In this document: piece by piece, positions 35,476-44,025 of the stretch
Layout: each line of letters begins with the position of its first letter
How positions within the stretch are numbered: the stretch's first letter is position 1
NCBI RefSeq assembly: GCF_026013365.1
Contig: NZ_JAPDOE010000001.1
Coordinates: 248,001 to 312,000, forward strand
DNA length: 64,000 nt
Reading direction: 5' to 3'
Source: Paenibacillus sp. LS1
Lineage (GTDB): Bacteria > Bacillota > Bacilli > Paenibacillales > Paenibacillaceae
Position numbers and translations under genes: made by a program
Notes under the pieces: model-generated
Told to the model about the DNA's origin: nothing
Seen by the model: the letters and a program-made list of their open reading frames with translations, nothing else
Databases searched by the model: none

Positions 35476-36882
35476 ATGAATGCTACAAACACACAGCATC
35501 CGAAGGTAGTCGTTATTGGGGCAGGCAGCCTGTTTTTCGGTCGTCAGTCCATCTGGCAGATGGTTCACTCCCCCTATTTGAATCAGGGAACGCTGGCTTT
35601 GGTGGATACGGACGAGGAACGGCTATCGAAAATGGTAACACTGGCGGAGAGGGTCGCTCGGGAGAACAACGTATCCTTAAAGATTGAGGGTTCGGTGGAT
35701 CGAAGACAGGTGCTTCCGGGAGCTGACTTCGTTGTACTCAGCTTTGCGGAGCAATCGGTGAAGTATCGGGGCATTGACTGCCAAGTTTCTCTAAAGTATG
35801 GAATTCGCATGTGTTCCGGCGATACGATTGGTCCTGGCGGAATCTTTCGCGCTATGCGGGAACTGCCGGTTATCATGGAGTGTGCCAAAGACATCGAGGA
35901 GCTGTGTCCGGATGCGTGGGTGATCAATTATATTAACCCGTCTACCGTTCACGGCATCGCTTTACATCGTTACGCACCGAAACTCAAATCGTTTGCACTG
36001 TGCGATAGTCATCATATGCCGCATAAAAAAGCCTATTATGCCGTACGAGCCGGTATCATTGGAGACAATAGCCAGTTCACGGAAGAGATCAATCAGAAAT
36101 TCGATTTCCGCATCGCTGGTGTCAATCATTTCACTTGGCTGCTCAAAGCCGAATATGAAGGGGAAAATGTGATGCCTACAATCGCAGAAGCCATGCGCAA
36201 GCTGGCAGGTGATGAGAATAATGGCGGTGATCGCGGCGCAAAAGCTCTTTTCAACGATGCGATTACCTATGAACTGTATGATATGTTCGGAATCATTCCC
36301 ACTTGTACGGCGCATACGAAGGAATACGTTCGGTATTGGCAGGGCCATGGCAAAACTGCGGACGCCATCCCGCCATTATCGATCTGGGAGACAGAGGACA
36401 GATATGAGCGTCACGACGAAATGTGGCGCCAGGTGGATGACTTTCTAGCGGGGAACATCCCAATTGCCGATTACATGAGTAGCTTCGGACCAGATCATGC
36501 GACCGACATCATTGAGAATATGGTAGGGAACTTGGGCAAAAAATTCTTCATCAATACGCTCAATCAAGGCGCAGTAACCAATATGAATACCGATTCGTTC
36601 CTGGAACTACTATGCGATGTAGATATGGACGGGGTGAAACCACTCCATGTAGGCGAGATGCCGCGTGGGATAAGAGGGATGCAAGAACTTGTGCTGGATA
36701 CCCATGAGCTTACAGTAGAAGCTGTTCTGGAACAGAGCTATGAGAAACTGAGAAGGGCGATGCTCACTGATCCGCTTGTGAATTCCATCAGTGACGCGGA
36801 CAAGATCATCCATGAATTGTTGGAACTGGAACGTGAGATGATTCCGGACGTTTGGTACAAGGATAGACTGCAGTATAGCTAA
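35476..36882 (+). CDS. GH4-family NAD-dependent glycosidase (alpha-galactosidase/alpha-glucosidase type)
   Basis: 468 residues from ATG 35476 after GAGGAGGGG. Rossmann start VVVIGAGSLFFG (~11-22) binds NAD; NYINPS (~155) and the metal ligands Cys in LCDSHH (~175) and His in GVNHFTW (~217) are the GH4 pattern for Mn2+. GDTIGPGGIFRA is characteristic of the family. GH4 enzymes cleave glycosides by a redox-elimination route in the cytoplasm. The exact sugar is not readable; MelA-like alpha-galactosidase or a glucosidase/glucuronidase are options. A terminator follows. Confidence 0.88.
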   Translation: MNATNTQHPKVVVIGAGSLFFGRQSIWQMVHSPYLNQGTLALVDTDEERLSKMVTLAERVARENNVSLKIEGSVDRRQVLPGADFVVLSFAEQSVKYRGIDCQVSLKYGIRMCSGDTIGPGGIFRAMRELPVIMECAKDIEELCPDAWVINYINPSTVHGIALHRYAPKLKSFALCDSHHMPHKKAYYAVRAGIIGDNSQFTEEINQKFDFRIAGVNHFTWLLKAEYEGENVMPTIAEAMRKLAGDENNGGDRGAKALFNDAITYELYDMFGIIPTCTAHTKEYVRYWQGHGKTADAIPPLSIWETEDRYERHDEMWRQVDDFLAGNIPIADYMSSFGPDHATDIIENMVGNLGKKFFINTLNQGAVTNMNTDSFLELLCDVDMDGVKPLHVGEMPRGIRGMQELVLDTHELTVEAVLEQSYEKLRRAMLTDPLVNSISDADKIIHELLELEREMIPDVWYKDRLQYS

Positions 36883-36897
36883 GAACAGATAACGATC

Positions 36898-36945
36898 AAA
36901 GACCACGTCGATTCCTTCCAAGGGACTAACGTGGTCTTTGCTTTT
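36898..36945. terminator. Terminator after the GH4 gene
   Basis: Perfect 11-bp stem AAAGACCACGT / ACGTGGTCTTT followed by GCTTTT; between convergent GH4 and LysR genes. Confidence 0.85.
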
Positions 36946-36964
36946 ATCTTTCTAACAAGAGATC

Positions 36965-37852
36965 CTACTCCACTTTAAACAAGCCAGCATGGTCTTCATA
37001 GTACGAAGTAATAAAATCACGAAATTCTCCAACAACAGGAGATAACCATTTTTGTTTGACCCAGGATAGGCTAATTGGATATATCGCTGAATCATCAGCA
37101 ATTTTTACATAACGTAACCCCAGTGTTCTACATACGGAGATAGGAAGTAGTGCCACACCCTGATTAAGCCTGATAATTTCAAGCAAAGTATGAGAATCGA
37201 CCTCAAATGCAAGGTTGGGCAGGAAGCCTGCTTTTTCACAGAGCATGGTTGTAAACCGGCTGTACTCCTTATTATCGGCAAGGGAAATAAAGGGCTCATT
37301 TGCAACAACATTTAATGAAATGCTTGTTTCTCCGCCGTGTGCATGATTAGTGGGCACAACCAGAACAATGTCCTCCTCAACAAGAACAACACTCTCAATC
37401 TCCTCATCCTGAATCGGATGTCCCGTAATGCCCAGATGCATGTCGCCTTTCTTCAGTCCTGTAATAATTTCACTGCGGGTTCCAATGCCTTGATGAAGCT
37501 TGGTTTCGGGGGAACCGTTGATATAGTCACTAATAAGACCTGTGAGGAACCGAGTATTCGTAATCGAGATCCTGATTGTATTGGAAATCTTCTGTTCCTC
37601 CGCTTTAATCTCCATCTCTGCATTTTCAATTTCAATAAAAATCCTGTTCACATGTTTCAATAAAATTTCACCTGAGGAATTCAATTGAATGTTTCGTCCT
37701 CTCCTATGAAATAAGGGGGTGCCCAGTTCATCCTCAAGTCTTTTGATCGTCAAGCTTAGGGAAGGTTGAGCAATGTTCAATTGCGCAGCTGCCTTGGAGA
37801 TATGTTCAATATAGGCAACGGTCTGAAAGTATTTGAGTTGAAGCAATTCCAT
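36965..37852 (-). CDS. LysR-family transcriptional regulator
   Basis: 295 residues: HTH at ~1-60 (LQLKYFQTVAYIEHISKAAAQLNIAQPSLSLTIKRLEDELG) and an effector domain with ISITNTRFLTGLI. Divergent over 151 AT-rich bases from the decarboxylase-like and reductase-like pair, which are its likely targets. Typical of the CynR/GltC-like branch that senses small acids or their CoA-free forms. Confidence 0.92.
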   Translation of the reverse strand: MELLQLKYFQTVAYIEHISKAAAQLNIAQPSLSLTIKRLEDELGTPLFHRRGRNIQLNSSGEILLKHVNRIFIEIENAEMEIKAEEQKISNTIRISITNTRFLTGLISDYINGSPETKLHQGIGTRSEIITGLKKGDMHLGITGHPIQDEEIESVVLVEEDIVLVVPTNHAHGGETSISLNVVANEPFISLADNKEYSRFTTMLCEKAGFLPNLAFEVDSHTLLEIIRLNQGVALLPISVCRTLGLRYVKIADDSAIYPISLSWVKQKWLSPVVGEFRDFITSYYEDHAGLFKVE

Positions 37853-38003
37853 TCATTCGCACTCCTTATTTATTCTGATAAATATATATAGTACTTATTA
37901 TGTATTATATTAAATTTAAATATTGATGTAGAATTTTTTTATGAGATACAGATCAAATTTTAAATACCAAAATTCAACTAAATTTATGAGGTAGGTGTCT
38001 TTG

Positions 38004-38750
38004 ATGAAAATCGATGTGAATAACATAGCTAAAAATCTGAATACACCCCTAACGGCACCGGCATACCCAATGCCACCGTACAAATTCGTGAATCGTGAAT
38101 ACTTGAATATTATTTATCGAACCGATGAAAAAGCTTTAAGGGCAGCTGTACCAGAACCTCTCGAAATTACTGAACCCCTGGTTAAATTCGAAGTGATGTG
38201 GATGCCGGATGTTTCTGGGCTGGGTGCTTATACCGAAGCTGGACAAGTTATCCCTGTGGAATTCAATGGGGAGGAAGGCGATTATGTGCATTCAATGTAC
38301 GTAGACAATTTCCCCGCAATTGCGAGTGGTCGAGAGCTCACCGCCTATCCGAAAAAGCTGGGTGCGCCCAAGTTATATACCGATTCAGATACACTTGTCG
38401 GCACACTTGATTATGGAACGTTGCGTGTAGCTACGGCAACCATGGGCTATAAACATGTGGAGATGGATAAAGAATTAGCCAAACGTGAAATTTGCCGACC
38501 TAATTTTATGATTAAGATGGCTACCGACTATACCGGGAATTTAAGAATATGTGATCTGATCCGTACTCAAATTACGGACATCGAAGTGAAGGAGGCCTGG
38601 ACAGGACCTGCACGGCTTCAACTGTTCGAACATGCGTTGGCACCTCTTGCAGATCTGCCTGTGTTGGAAGTGGTGTCCGCTTCTCATATCCTTACCAATC
38701 TAACCTTAAACGCTGCACAACCTGTATATAACTACCTGGAAGAAAAATAA
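38004..38750 (+). CDS. Acetoacetate decarboxylase family protein
   Basis: 248 residues from ATG 38004; GAGGTAGGTG lies just upstream and a GTG at 37995 overlaps it. The family core is clear: RTDEKALRAAVPEPLEI (~33), EVMWMPDVSG (~63), and the active-site Lys pair in ELTAYPKKLGAP (~117-118), matching the Schiff-base Lys of clostridial acetoacetate decarboxylase near residue 115. It decarboxylates acetoacetate or a similar beta-keto acid, or carries out another Schiff-base reaction. RBS-spaced 14 bases before the reductase gene, so they form one unit. Confidence 0.9.
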   Translation: MKIDVNNIAKNLNTPLTAPAYPMPPYKFVNREYLNIIYRTDEKALRAAVPEPLEITEPLVKFEVMWMPDVSGLGAYTEAGQVIPVEFNGEEGDYVHSMYVDNFPAIASGRELTAYPKKLGAPKLYTDSDTLVGTLDYGTLRVATATMGYKHVEMDKELAKREICRPNFMIKMATDYTGNLRICDLIRTQITDIEVKEAWTGPARLQLFEHALAPLADLPVLEVVSASHILTNLTLNAAQPVYNYLEEK

Positions 38751-38764
38751 GGAGGATAAATAAA

Positions 38765-39796
38765 ATGAGAATTGCAATTGTAGGAGCAGGATCTTTGGGA
38801 ACCATCGTAGGTGCATACCTTGCGGATGGCGGACTTGACGTTGAGTTAATTGATGCATATCAAGAACATGTAGATGCTTTAAATCAAACGGGTGCTAAAG
38901 TGACGGGTACCACAGAGTTTCAGGCCAAAGTAAAAGCAATTACTCCTGCTCAGAAATCAGGACAGTATGACCTCGTGTTACTTTTAACCAAACAACTCTA
39001 CAACGATTCCATCCTTCAGGAGCTACTTCCATTCTTGAATGACGACAGTATGGTGTGTTCCTTGCAGAACGGGATTCCGGAAGAAAAAGTGGCGTCCATC
39101 GTGGGTGAAAAACGTGTCATTGCTGGCTCCGTTGAATTCGGCGCTACGTTCATCGAACCAGGTGTGTCAAGTCTGACTACCGAGTATACTCAATTTAAAC
39201 AGTATGCTTTTCAGATTGGCGAATTAAATGGTGAAATCACCGAACGAATTCAACGCGTGAAATCGGTGTTGGACCTTGTGGGTGGAACTCATATTTCCGA
39301 TAACCTGGTTGGAACTAAATGGTCCAAATTGTTGATTAACAATGCCTTCAGTGGTTTATCGGCCGCATTGAATGGTGAATACGGGGACATTATCGATCAA
39401 GAAGCCGGCATTGTGAGTGCAGTTCATATTGCGGACGAGACAATTAAAGTTGCTCGTGCCAATGGGGTCACTTTGGTTAAAATGAATGGATTCGACATCG
39501 CTTCACTCGAACTGAACAGCGAAGAAGATATCCCTGAACGGGTGAAAACATTACGTTACGTGATGGAGCCCTCCAGACTGCTCAAAGCAAGCATGCTTCA
39601 AGATTTGGAGAAGAACCGCAAAACGGAAATTGATTATATTAATGGGGTTGTTTCTAGCAGAGCAGAAGGTACTGGAATTGCGACACCTTATAATGATTTA
39701 GTTGTACAACTGGTTAAATCTGCTGAAGAAACTCAAACCGTTCCTCATTTTGACACGAATATAAAAGCTTTTGAAGAACTATTAAGTGCACAATAA
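38765..39796 (+). CDS. Ketopantoate reductase (PanE/ApbA) family protein
   Basis: 343 residues, AAGGAGGAT before the ATG. Rossmann motif GAGSLGTIVGAYLADGG (~7-23) for NADP(H), conserved Lys in GTKWSKLLINNAFSGL (~185) and Glu/Asn in the C-terminal helical domain. The family reduces ketopantoate to pantoate, but members sitting outside pantothenate operons, as here beside a decarboxylase, often act on other 2-keto or 3-keto acids. It is slightly longer than PanE (about 300). Confidence 0.88.
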   Translation: MRIAIVGAGSLGTIVGAYLADGGLDVELIDAYQEHVDALNQTGAKVTGTTEFQAKVKAITPAQKSGQYDLVLLLTKQLYNDSILQELLPFLNDDSMVCSLQNGIPEEKVASIVGEKRVIAGSVEFGATFIEPGVSSLTTEYTQFKQYAFQIGELNGEITERIQRVKSVLDLVGGTHISDNLVGTKWSKLLINNAFSGLSAALNGEYGDIIDQEAGIVSAVHIADETIKVARANGVTLVKMNGFDIASLELNSEEDIPERVKTLRYVMEPSRLLKASMLQDLEKNRKTEIDYINGVVSSRAEGTGIATPYNDLVVQLVKSAEETQTVPHFDTNIKAFEELLSAQ

Positions 39797-39815
39797 TAAT
39801 TCAATTATTTCAGCT

Positions 39816-39843
39816 GAAAGTCGCTAATATAGCGGCTTTTTTG
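39816..39843 (+). terminator. Terminator after the ketopantoate reductase-like gene
   Basis: Stem GAAAGTCGCTA / TAGCGGCTTTT with loop ATA and a run of six T; same stem type as those at 10453 and 46596. Confidence 0.88.
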
Positions 39844-39939
39844 TTGTATAGTAAATCCTATCAGGTTTGATTTTACGACGGACAGAATATTTTTCGTAAT
39901 TTCTGTTTCCTAAGATTATACAAAAAGGGGAATTAATTT

Positions 39940-39948
39940 TGATATAAT
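39940..39948 (+). promoter_or_regulatory. Extended -10 promoter
   Basis: TGATATAAT: TGN plus a perfect TATAAT, 40 bases before the ATG of the membrane protein at 39988. Confidence 0.6.
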
Positions 39949-39987
39949 ATAACTTGCTTGTTATTTTACTATTCGAAGGAGATACAT

Positions 39988-40635
39988 ATGAGGAACTCTT
40001 GGGCAGAATTCGTCTTTTATTTGGCTGTGTTTGTCTTTGTTTTGTTTATGACTTGGAATGACTATTCTTTATTTTTGACAATAGGGGTTGTGCTTATAGC
40101 CACTCTTATCGCATTTATTAAGCATGTTTTTTATCCTTTAGTATTTGATAAGCGTATAGATCGTCTAGAGTCCTTTTTATCTAAGCAGCAAAATACACCT
40201 GGGACATACATTATTTATGTTCTTGCGAACAGACTTGATGATGAGGTAGAACTAGTCATGGAGCAAATTATGCAGAAATATAAACGGAAATCGACGCAGG
40301 CCTCGTTCAAGGCAGCTTATGGATTATATCGCAAAGATATGTTTGCTATTCGGCAAGCTGTACCTCATATTGGATTATCGGACTACCGTACATATTATGA
40401 AACCATTTTACTCTTGGAAGACGGGAGAAGTGATGAGGCGCGGGAAAGACTTCAATCCATTAAGAAAAAGTGGATGCGATCAACATTGCTTGCCTATATT
40501 GAACTCAAAGCAGAAAACCGCAATACCGCCATCCAGCACGCACATGAAGCACTTAACTCTTCCAGAGGTGTTGATCGTTATGTTTTGTATAAGGAATACG
40601 AAAGAGTATTACCAGAAGTTGTTGAGCACATATAA
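39988..40635 (+). CDS. Membrane protein with C-terminal helical (TPR-like) domain
   Basis: 215 residues from ATG 39988, with AAGGAGAT 6 bases upstream. Two helices near the N-terminus (~5-26 and ~30-50) are followed by a soluble, mostly helical region with TPR-like spacing (YYETILLLEDGRSDEARERLQSI; LLAYIELKAENRNTAIQHAHEAL). No enzyme motif seen. TPR repeats suggest binding a partner protein in the cytoplasm. Function unknown. Confidence 0.7.
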   Translation: MRNSWAEFVFYLAVFVFVLFMTWNDYSLFLTIGVVLIATLIAFIKHVFYPLVFDKRIDRLESFLSKQQNTPGTYIIYVLANRLDDEVELVMEQIMQKYKRKSTQASFKAAYGLYRKDMFAIRQAVPHIGLSDYRTYYETILLLEDGRSDEARERLQSIKKKWMRSTLLAYIELKAENRNTAIQHAHEALNSSRGVDRYVLYKEYERVLPEVVEHI

Positions 40636-40656
40636 TAGAATGGTGAAAATATTTTG

Positions 40657-40690
40657 AAAAAATAAACCGTGTTCCGCGGTTTATTTTTTT
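40657..40690. terminator. Bidirectional terminator
   Basis: Stem AAAATAAACCG / CGGTTTATTTT with seven T after and six A before. It overlaps the last codons and stop of the minus-strand AraC-sensor gene. Confidence 0.85.
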
Positions 40691-42399
40691 TCATTTGCTG
40701 GCACAAGGGCCAGTCCATCCTTAGCAAAAATAGAGGGTAGAACAGTCAATAACCTCTCACGGGTAAGGGGATCATCGTAGTTCCAGCCAGCTTCTACTAT
40801 ATGTACTTTACTGGGTGCTAGCATTCCAACCAAACTTTGGAGTGTAGAAGGGATATGTACATTCAACTCCTCCTGAGGTACCATCACGAAGTTTCGGTCT
40901 CCAGTGTATTGCGTGATTTTATTAAAATCGATTTGTATCCACGGTCTGCCATCAACGATCAGCTGATTTACGGATTCAGTGGGTCGAAAGCCAAGTGATT
41001 CATACACGGTAGCGGCAAATCCCGTCTGTCCCATAACATATATGTTCTTGCCCAGCACCAGATAAACAGTTGCTCGTTCTCCTGCAATGTAATCATCCGC
41101 CAATTGTCGCCGTATCCTCCTGACACTCTCCTCATAGCGGTCGATCCACTGTTCAGCCGTTCTGCTTCGACCGAAAAGATCCGCAATATAACGAAGACGC
41201 TCAAAAGTGCTGGTTGATTCGCGATAGACGATGGTAGGGGCAATGGCGTCCAGTCGAGGTAACTGCTGCTCACTATAGTTGCCTAGCAGGATAAGATCAG
41301 GCTTCAGTAGGGAGACTTGTTCTGGTGCGCCTTGCAGTCCAATGTCCGGGATCTGATGCAGTTTGTTTCGATATATGACTTGTGATTTCATTGTAGTTAT
41401 ACCCGCGCCGACTGGACGGATACCGATAGCAAGCAACTCACCAAGGGTATTGGTGCCTGTAGCTACGATACGCAAAACCGCATCAGGAAGAGAAATCTGC
41501 CTGCCGAGGGAATCGGTTATCGTTCTTTGCCTGGTACGCCTTAGTATATTGGCGTATTCCCGTGGAGGGTGTCCTGTGAGCTGATGAAAGCGCCGACTGA
41601 AATAATACTCATCCTTAAAACCGACTTGTCTGGATATTTCACGCAAGGTCTCGGTAGAACTGGACAGTAGCCTTTTAGCATGCTCGACCCTAAGATCTGT
41701 CAAGTAGTCTGTCGGCTTCTTACCAGTTATTACCTTAAACAATTTGCTATATTGCCATCGAACCATCCCAGCCATTTCGGCCAAGAACTCTACGGTCAGA
41801 TCTTCGTTGTAGTGCTGTTCCATATAGCTGAGTGTACGCTGTACCGCTTGATCATTTTGCACTGGCGGAGGAGCACTTTCAAGCTGAGCCATCAGGCCAA
41901 GTATCAGTTGCAGCCTGGCCTGAGTAACTGCTAATTTTGAATGATAAGTAGGCGTAAATTTCTTCTCCTGCAACCGATTCTGCTTGTTGGATTGCAAAGG
42001 CGTCGGAGAAATCCAGTCCTCACTTGCCAACGCAAGTTTTATAGTAGAAAGAGACAGCCTGTAAGGAAAGCCCAGAATAAGAGGAGGGCAAGCCGGAAGC
42101 AGAGTCAACTGATCCACTTGAAAAGCAAGAAAGGTCAACCGGGCTACATGCGCTGGCTCTTTTATCGTTTGGAGAATGTAGGATTGCTGAGTAGGGAGCA
42201 GAATACAACTGCCTTGGCTCAGATCTTGGGAAATCTGGTTTGTTAATAGCCGAATTCCATGATCCAGAGCAATAAGCAGTGTATATTCATTGGTATCCTT
42301 GCTTTTGGTTGATGGATTATGATGTTTGGTTTCCTGCAGTGGTGTGAGCTGAAGCAGATCATGCTGCTGCAGTTGGATGTATAGGGAAGCCATTTGCAT
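40681..42399 (-). CDS. AraC regulator fused to a siderophore-binding domain (Btr-like)
   Basis: About 572 residues. Start likely at ATG 42399 (MQMASLYIQ) after a CGGAG site. N-terminal cupin-like domain ~1-170; AraC double HTH ~195-290 (LTVEFLAEMAGMVRWQYSKLFK; LREISRQVGFKDEYYFSRRF); a periplasmic-binding-protein-2 domain ~300-560 (RIVATGTNTLGELLAIGI, PDLILLGNY). The B. subtilis regulator Btr has the same HTH-plus-siderophore-receptor design and activates uptake when the Fe-siderophore enters the cell. A Fur-like box overlies the start region. It follows the binding-lipoprotein gene, its probable target. Confidence 0.88.
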   Translation of the reverse strand: MQMASLYIQLQQHDLLQLTPLQETKHHNPSTKSKDTNEYTLLIALDHGIRLLTNQISQDLSQGSCILLPTQQSYILQTIKEPAHVARLTFLAFQVDQLTLLPACPPLILGFPYRLSLSTIKLALASEDWISPTPLQSNKQNRLQEKKFTPTYHSKLAVTQARLQLILGLMAQLESAPPPVQNDQAVQRTLSYMEQHYNEDLTVEFLAEMAGMVRWQYSKLFKVITGKKPTDYLTDLRVEHAKRLLSSSTETLREISRQVGFKDEYYFSRRFHQLTGHPPREYANILRRTRQRTITDSLGRQISLPDAVLRIVATGTNTLGELLAIGIRPVGAGITTMKSQVIYRNKLHQIPDIGLQGAPEQVSLLKPDLILLGNYSEQQLPRLDAIAPTIVYRESTSTFERLRYIADLFGRSRTAEQWIDRYEESVRRIRRQLADDYIAGERATVYLVLGKNIYVMGQTGFAATVYESLGFRPTESVNQLIVDGRPWIQIDFNKITQYTGDRNFVMVPQEELNVHIPSTLQSLVGMLAPSKVHIVEAGWNYDDPLTRERLLTVLPSIFAKDGLALVPANEKK

Positions 42400-42419
42400 T
42401 CGGGAGCACTCCGATCTAG

Positions 42420-42434
42420 TGATAATAATTCTCA
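42420..42434. promoter_or_regulatory. Fur-like box upstream of the AraC-sensor gene
   Basis: TGATAATAATTCTCA fits the 7-1-7 Fur pattern (TGATAATNATTATCA) with one mismatch; 21 bases before the ATG. Confidence 0.65.
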
Positions 42435-42517
42435 ATTACTAGTTTACCACATTTTACACGTTAGAGAATGTTTGGTTGCAAACCTTATTACACGCAGTAT
42501 AAATTTATAAAATCAAA

Positions 42518-42553
42518 AAAATCCTCCATAGCCCAAAGGGTTTGGAGGATTTT
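42518..42553. terminator. Bidirectional terminator between the siderophore genes
   Basis: Stem AAAATCCTCC / GGAGGATTTT with T and A runs, between the end of the binding lipoprotein and the start of the AraC gene (both minus), giving each gene its own unit. Confidence 0.85.
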
Positions 42554-42574
42554 GACGCCATCATCAATGCGTTA

Positions 42575-43528
42575 TTATTGATTCATCCATTTTGGTAATT
42601 CATCAAGCAATTGCTCCAGTGCCAGCAGGTTGTCGGTATTCCATTCGGCTGAAGCTGTATAGACGTGTCCTTGCTGAACGGCAGGCAACGTTTTCCACAA
42701 AGTGCTCTGTAGCAAGCGTTCAGATTCAGCTCGACTTTCGTCATTATCGAGCGTAAGGACAAAGAGATGATCTCCTGCATAGTCCGGCATTCGTTCTTCC
42801 GAAAGTTGGATAAATGTTTGATCCTTGTCGATAATGTTTTGCTGAATTGCTGGTGGAATTGCAAATCCTTGCTCTTGATACAAGACTACACCCAAGGAGC
42901 GATTACCCATCACGTAGAGCTGTTTACCCAACTGCAAGAAGATGGTCGCTGTCTCGCCCTCTGCCACATTCAGCTTGTCCCACATCGCTTCCGCTTTTGT
43001 ATCAAATCTGCTGATCCATTGCTCTGCCTCATCCTGTTTGCCAAAAATGTTGCCAAGCTCTCGTACGCGTTCTGTAAATGGCAACGCCGAGTTGAACGGA
43101 ATGGTAGGCGCAATCTTCGAAAAAGCAGCGTTTCGGTCAGCATCTTGGTTATAACCATTCAAAATCAAATCAGGCTGCAAGGCCGTAATTGCCTCCAAAT
43201 CACCAGGGTTCCCGACATCCTCAATACCTTCCAATCGGTCTACAATATAGCTTTCGGAAGCATGAATCAGATTGGCTCCAACGACGGGGATATCCATTGC
43301 CAGGAGATCTCCAAGTGTTGAACCAAGATAGATCACTCGTTGAGGCTGAGTTGGTATTTCGATCACTTCGTCTGTTTGGGTTGTATAGCTTTTTGTCGTT
43401 TGTTCGTTGGTCTTCACAGGTTCTTGTGAAGGAGCGCTTTCCGAACGGCTGCATGCTGCAAGGACGGATAGAAGAAGAAAGCATGCTCCCCATATGAATA
43501 GGTGTTTCTTAATTGTACTGTTCATCAT
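42575..43528 (-). CDS. Iron-siderophore binding lipoprotein
   Basis: 317 residues from ATG 43528 (MMNSTIKKH) after AGGGGGA. Lipoprotein signal with lipobox SVLAAC (Cys ~27). Peripla_BP_2 fold, two lobes: RVIYLGSTLGDLLAMDI (~66-82), LQPDLILNGYN (~118) and the C-terminal lobe QQGHVYTASAEWNTDNLLA. These bind Fe-siderophores outside the membrane and pass them to a FecCD-type permease, none of which is encoded nearby. Fur-like box at 43558 means iron repression. Confidence 0.88.
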   Translation of the reverse strand: MMNSTIKKHLFIWGACFLLLSVLAACSRSESAPSQEPVKTNEQTTKSYTTQTDEVIEIPTQPQRVIYLGSTLGDLLAMDIPVVGANLIHASESYIVDRLEGIEDVGNPGDLEAITALQPDLILNGYNQDADRNAAFSKIAPTIPFNSALPFTERVRELGNIFGKQDEAEQWISRFDTKAEAMWDKLNVAEGETATIFLQLGKQLYVMGNRSLGVVLYQEQGFAIPPAIQQNIIDKDQTFIQLSEERMPDYAGDHLFVLTLDNDESRAESERLLQSTLWKTLPAVQQGHVYTASAEWNTDNLLALEQLLDELPKWMNQ

Positions 43529-43557
43529 TGTTTCCCCCTGAGTTCTCTTTTTCCCAT

Positions 43558-43572
43558 TGATAACCATTATCA
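43558..43572. promoter_or_regulatory. Fur box before the siderophore-binding gene
   Basis: TGATAACCATTATCA matches the 7-1-7 Fur pattern with a single mismatch, 30 bases before the ATG. Confidence 0.75.
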
Positions 43573-43769
43573 ATTACAATGTAATTATAGGTGCCATTTC
43601 CGGGGCTTACAATGAAAAAAACGCAGTGAATTTATTTGTACATATGTCAATGCGTGCATCTAATTGTTCGTTGCATTATTTTCGATCCGCAGGTGCGCTG
43701 TCATCGGAGTATGCGTGATCAAAAACAGCTTGCTATATAAGGAATTAATAACCTTGGATAATAATGACA

Positions 43770-43798
43770 TTGACAACTGCAGGTTTTTCCAAAATAAT
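43770..43798 (+). promoter_or_regulatory. Promoter of codBA
   Basis: Perfect TTGACA (43770-43775), 17-base spacer, AATAAT (43793-43798). It lies about 230 bases before codB, so the transcript has a long leader that contains the PyrR-type sequence and the hairpin. Confidence 0.7.
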
Positions 43799-43825
43799 AG
43801 GATGTAATTGAATACTGGTACCTTT

Positions 43826-43851
43826 AATTCAGTCCAGAGAGGCTGGCAAGG
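43826..43851 (+). promoter_or_regulatory. PyrR-type RNA binding sequence in the codBA leader
   Basis: AGTCCAGAGAGGCT at 43831-43844 agrees with the conserved PyrR recognition loop (ARUCCNGNGAGGYU), with flanking CAG / CTG that can pair. In Bacillota, PyrR bound to UMP holds this hairpin so that the downstream terminator forms. Cytosine salvage yields UMP, so the logic fits. PyrR binding itself is not shown. Confidence 0.72.
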
Positions 43852-43931
43852 GCAGCGGATTTCATAATCACGCGAGAATCAGGGCATATTTCGTAATAGG
43901 ATGCTCTGTGTCTTCGCGCGGATTATGATGC

Positions 43932-43980
43932 AAAAAGAGGCTACTTGTCAGTGTATAACTTGACGAGTAGCCTCTTTTTT
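43932..43980 (+). terminator. Attenuator terminator in the codBA leader
   Basis: A 17-bp stem (arms from 43934 and to 43977, one G-U pair) around a 10-base loop, with AAAAA before and TTTTTT after; 46 bases ahead of codB with no gene upstream on this strand that needs ending. It is therefore an attenuator rather than a gene-end terminator. Confidence 0.8.
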
Positions 43981-44025
43981 CTGCTTTTTTTGGTATCAGA
44001 TACACTTTATGTTGGGGGTATTCTG

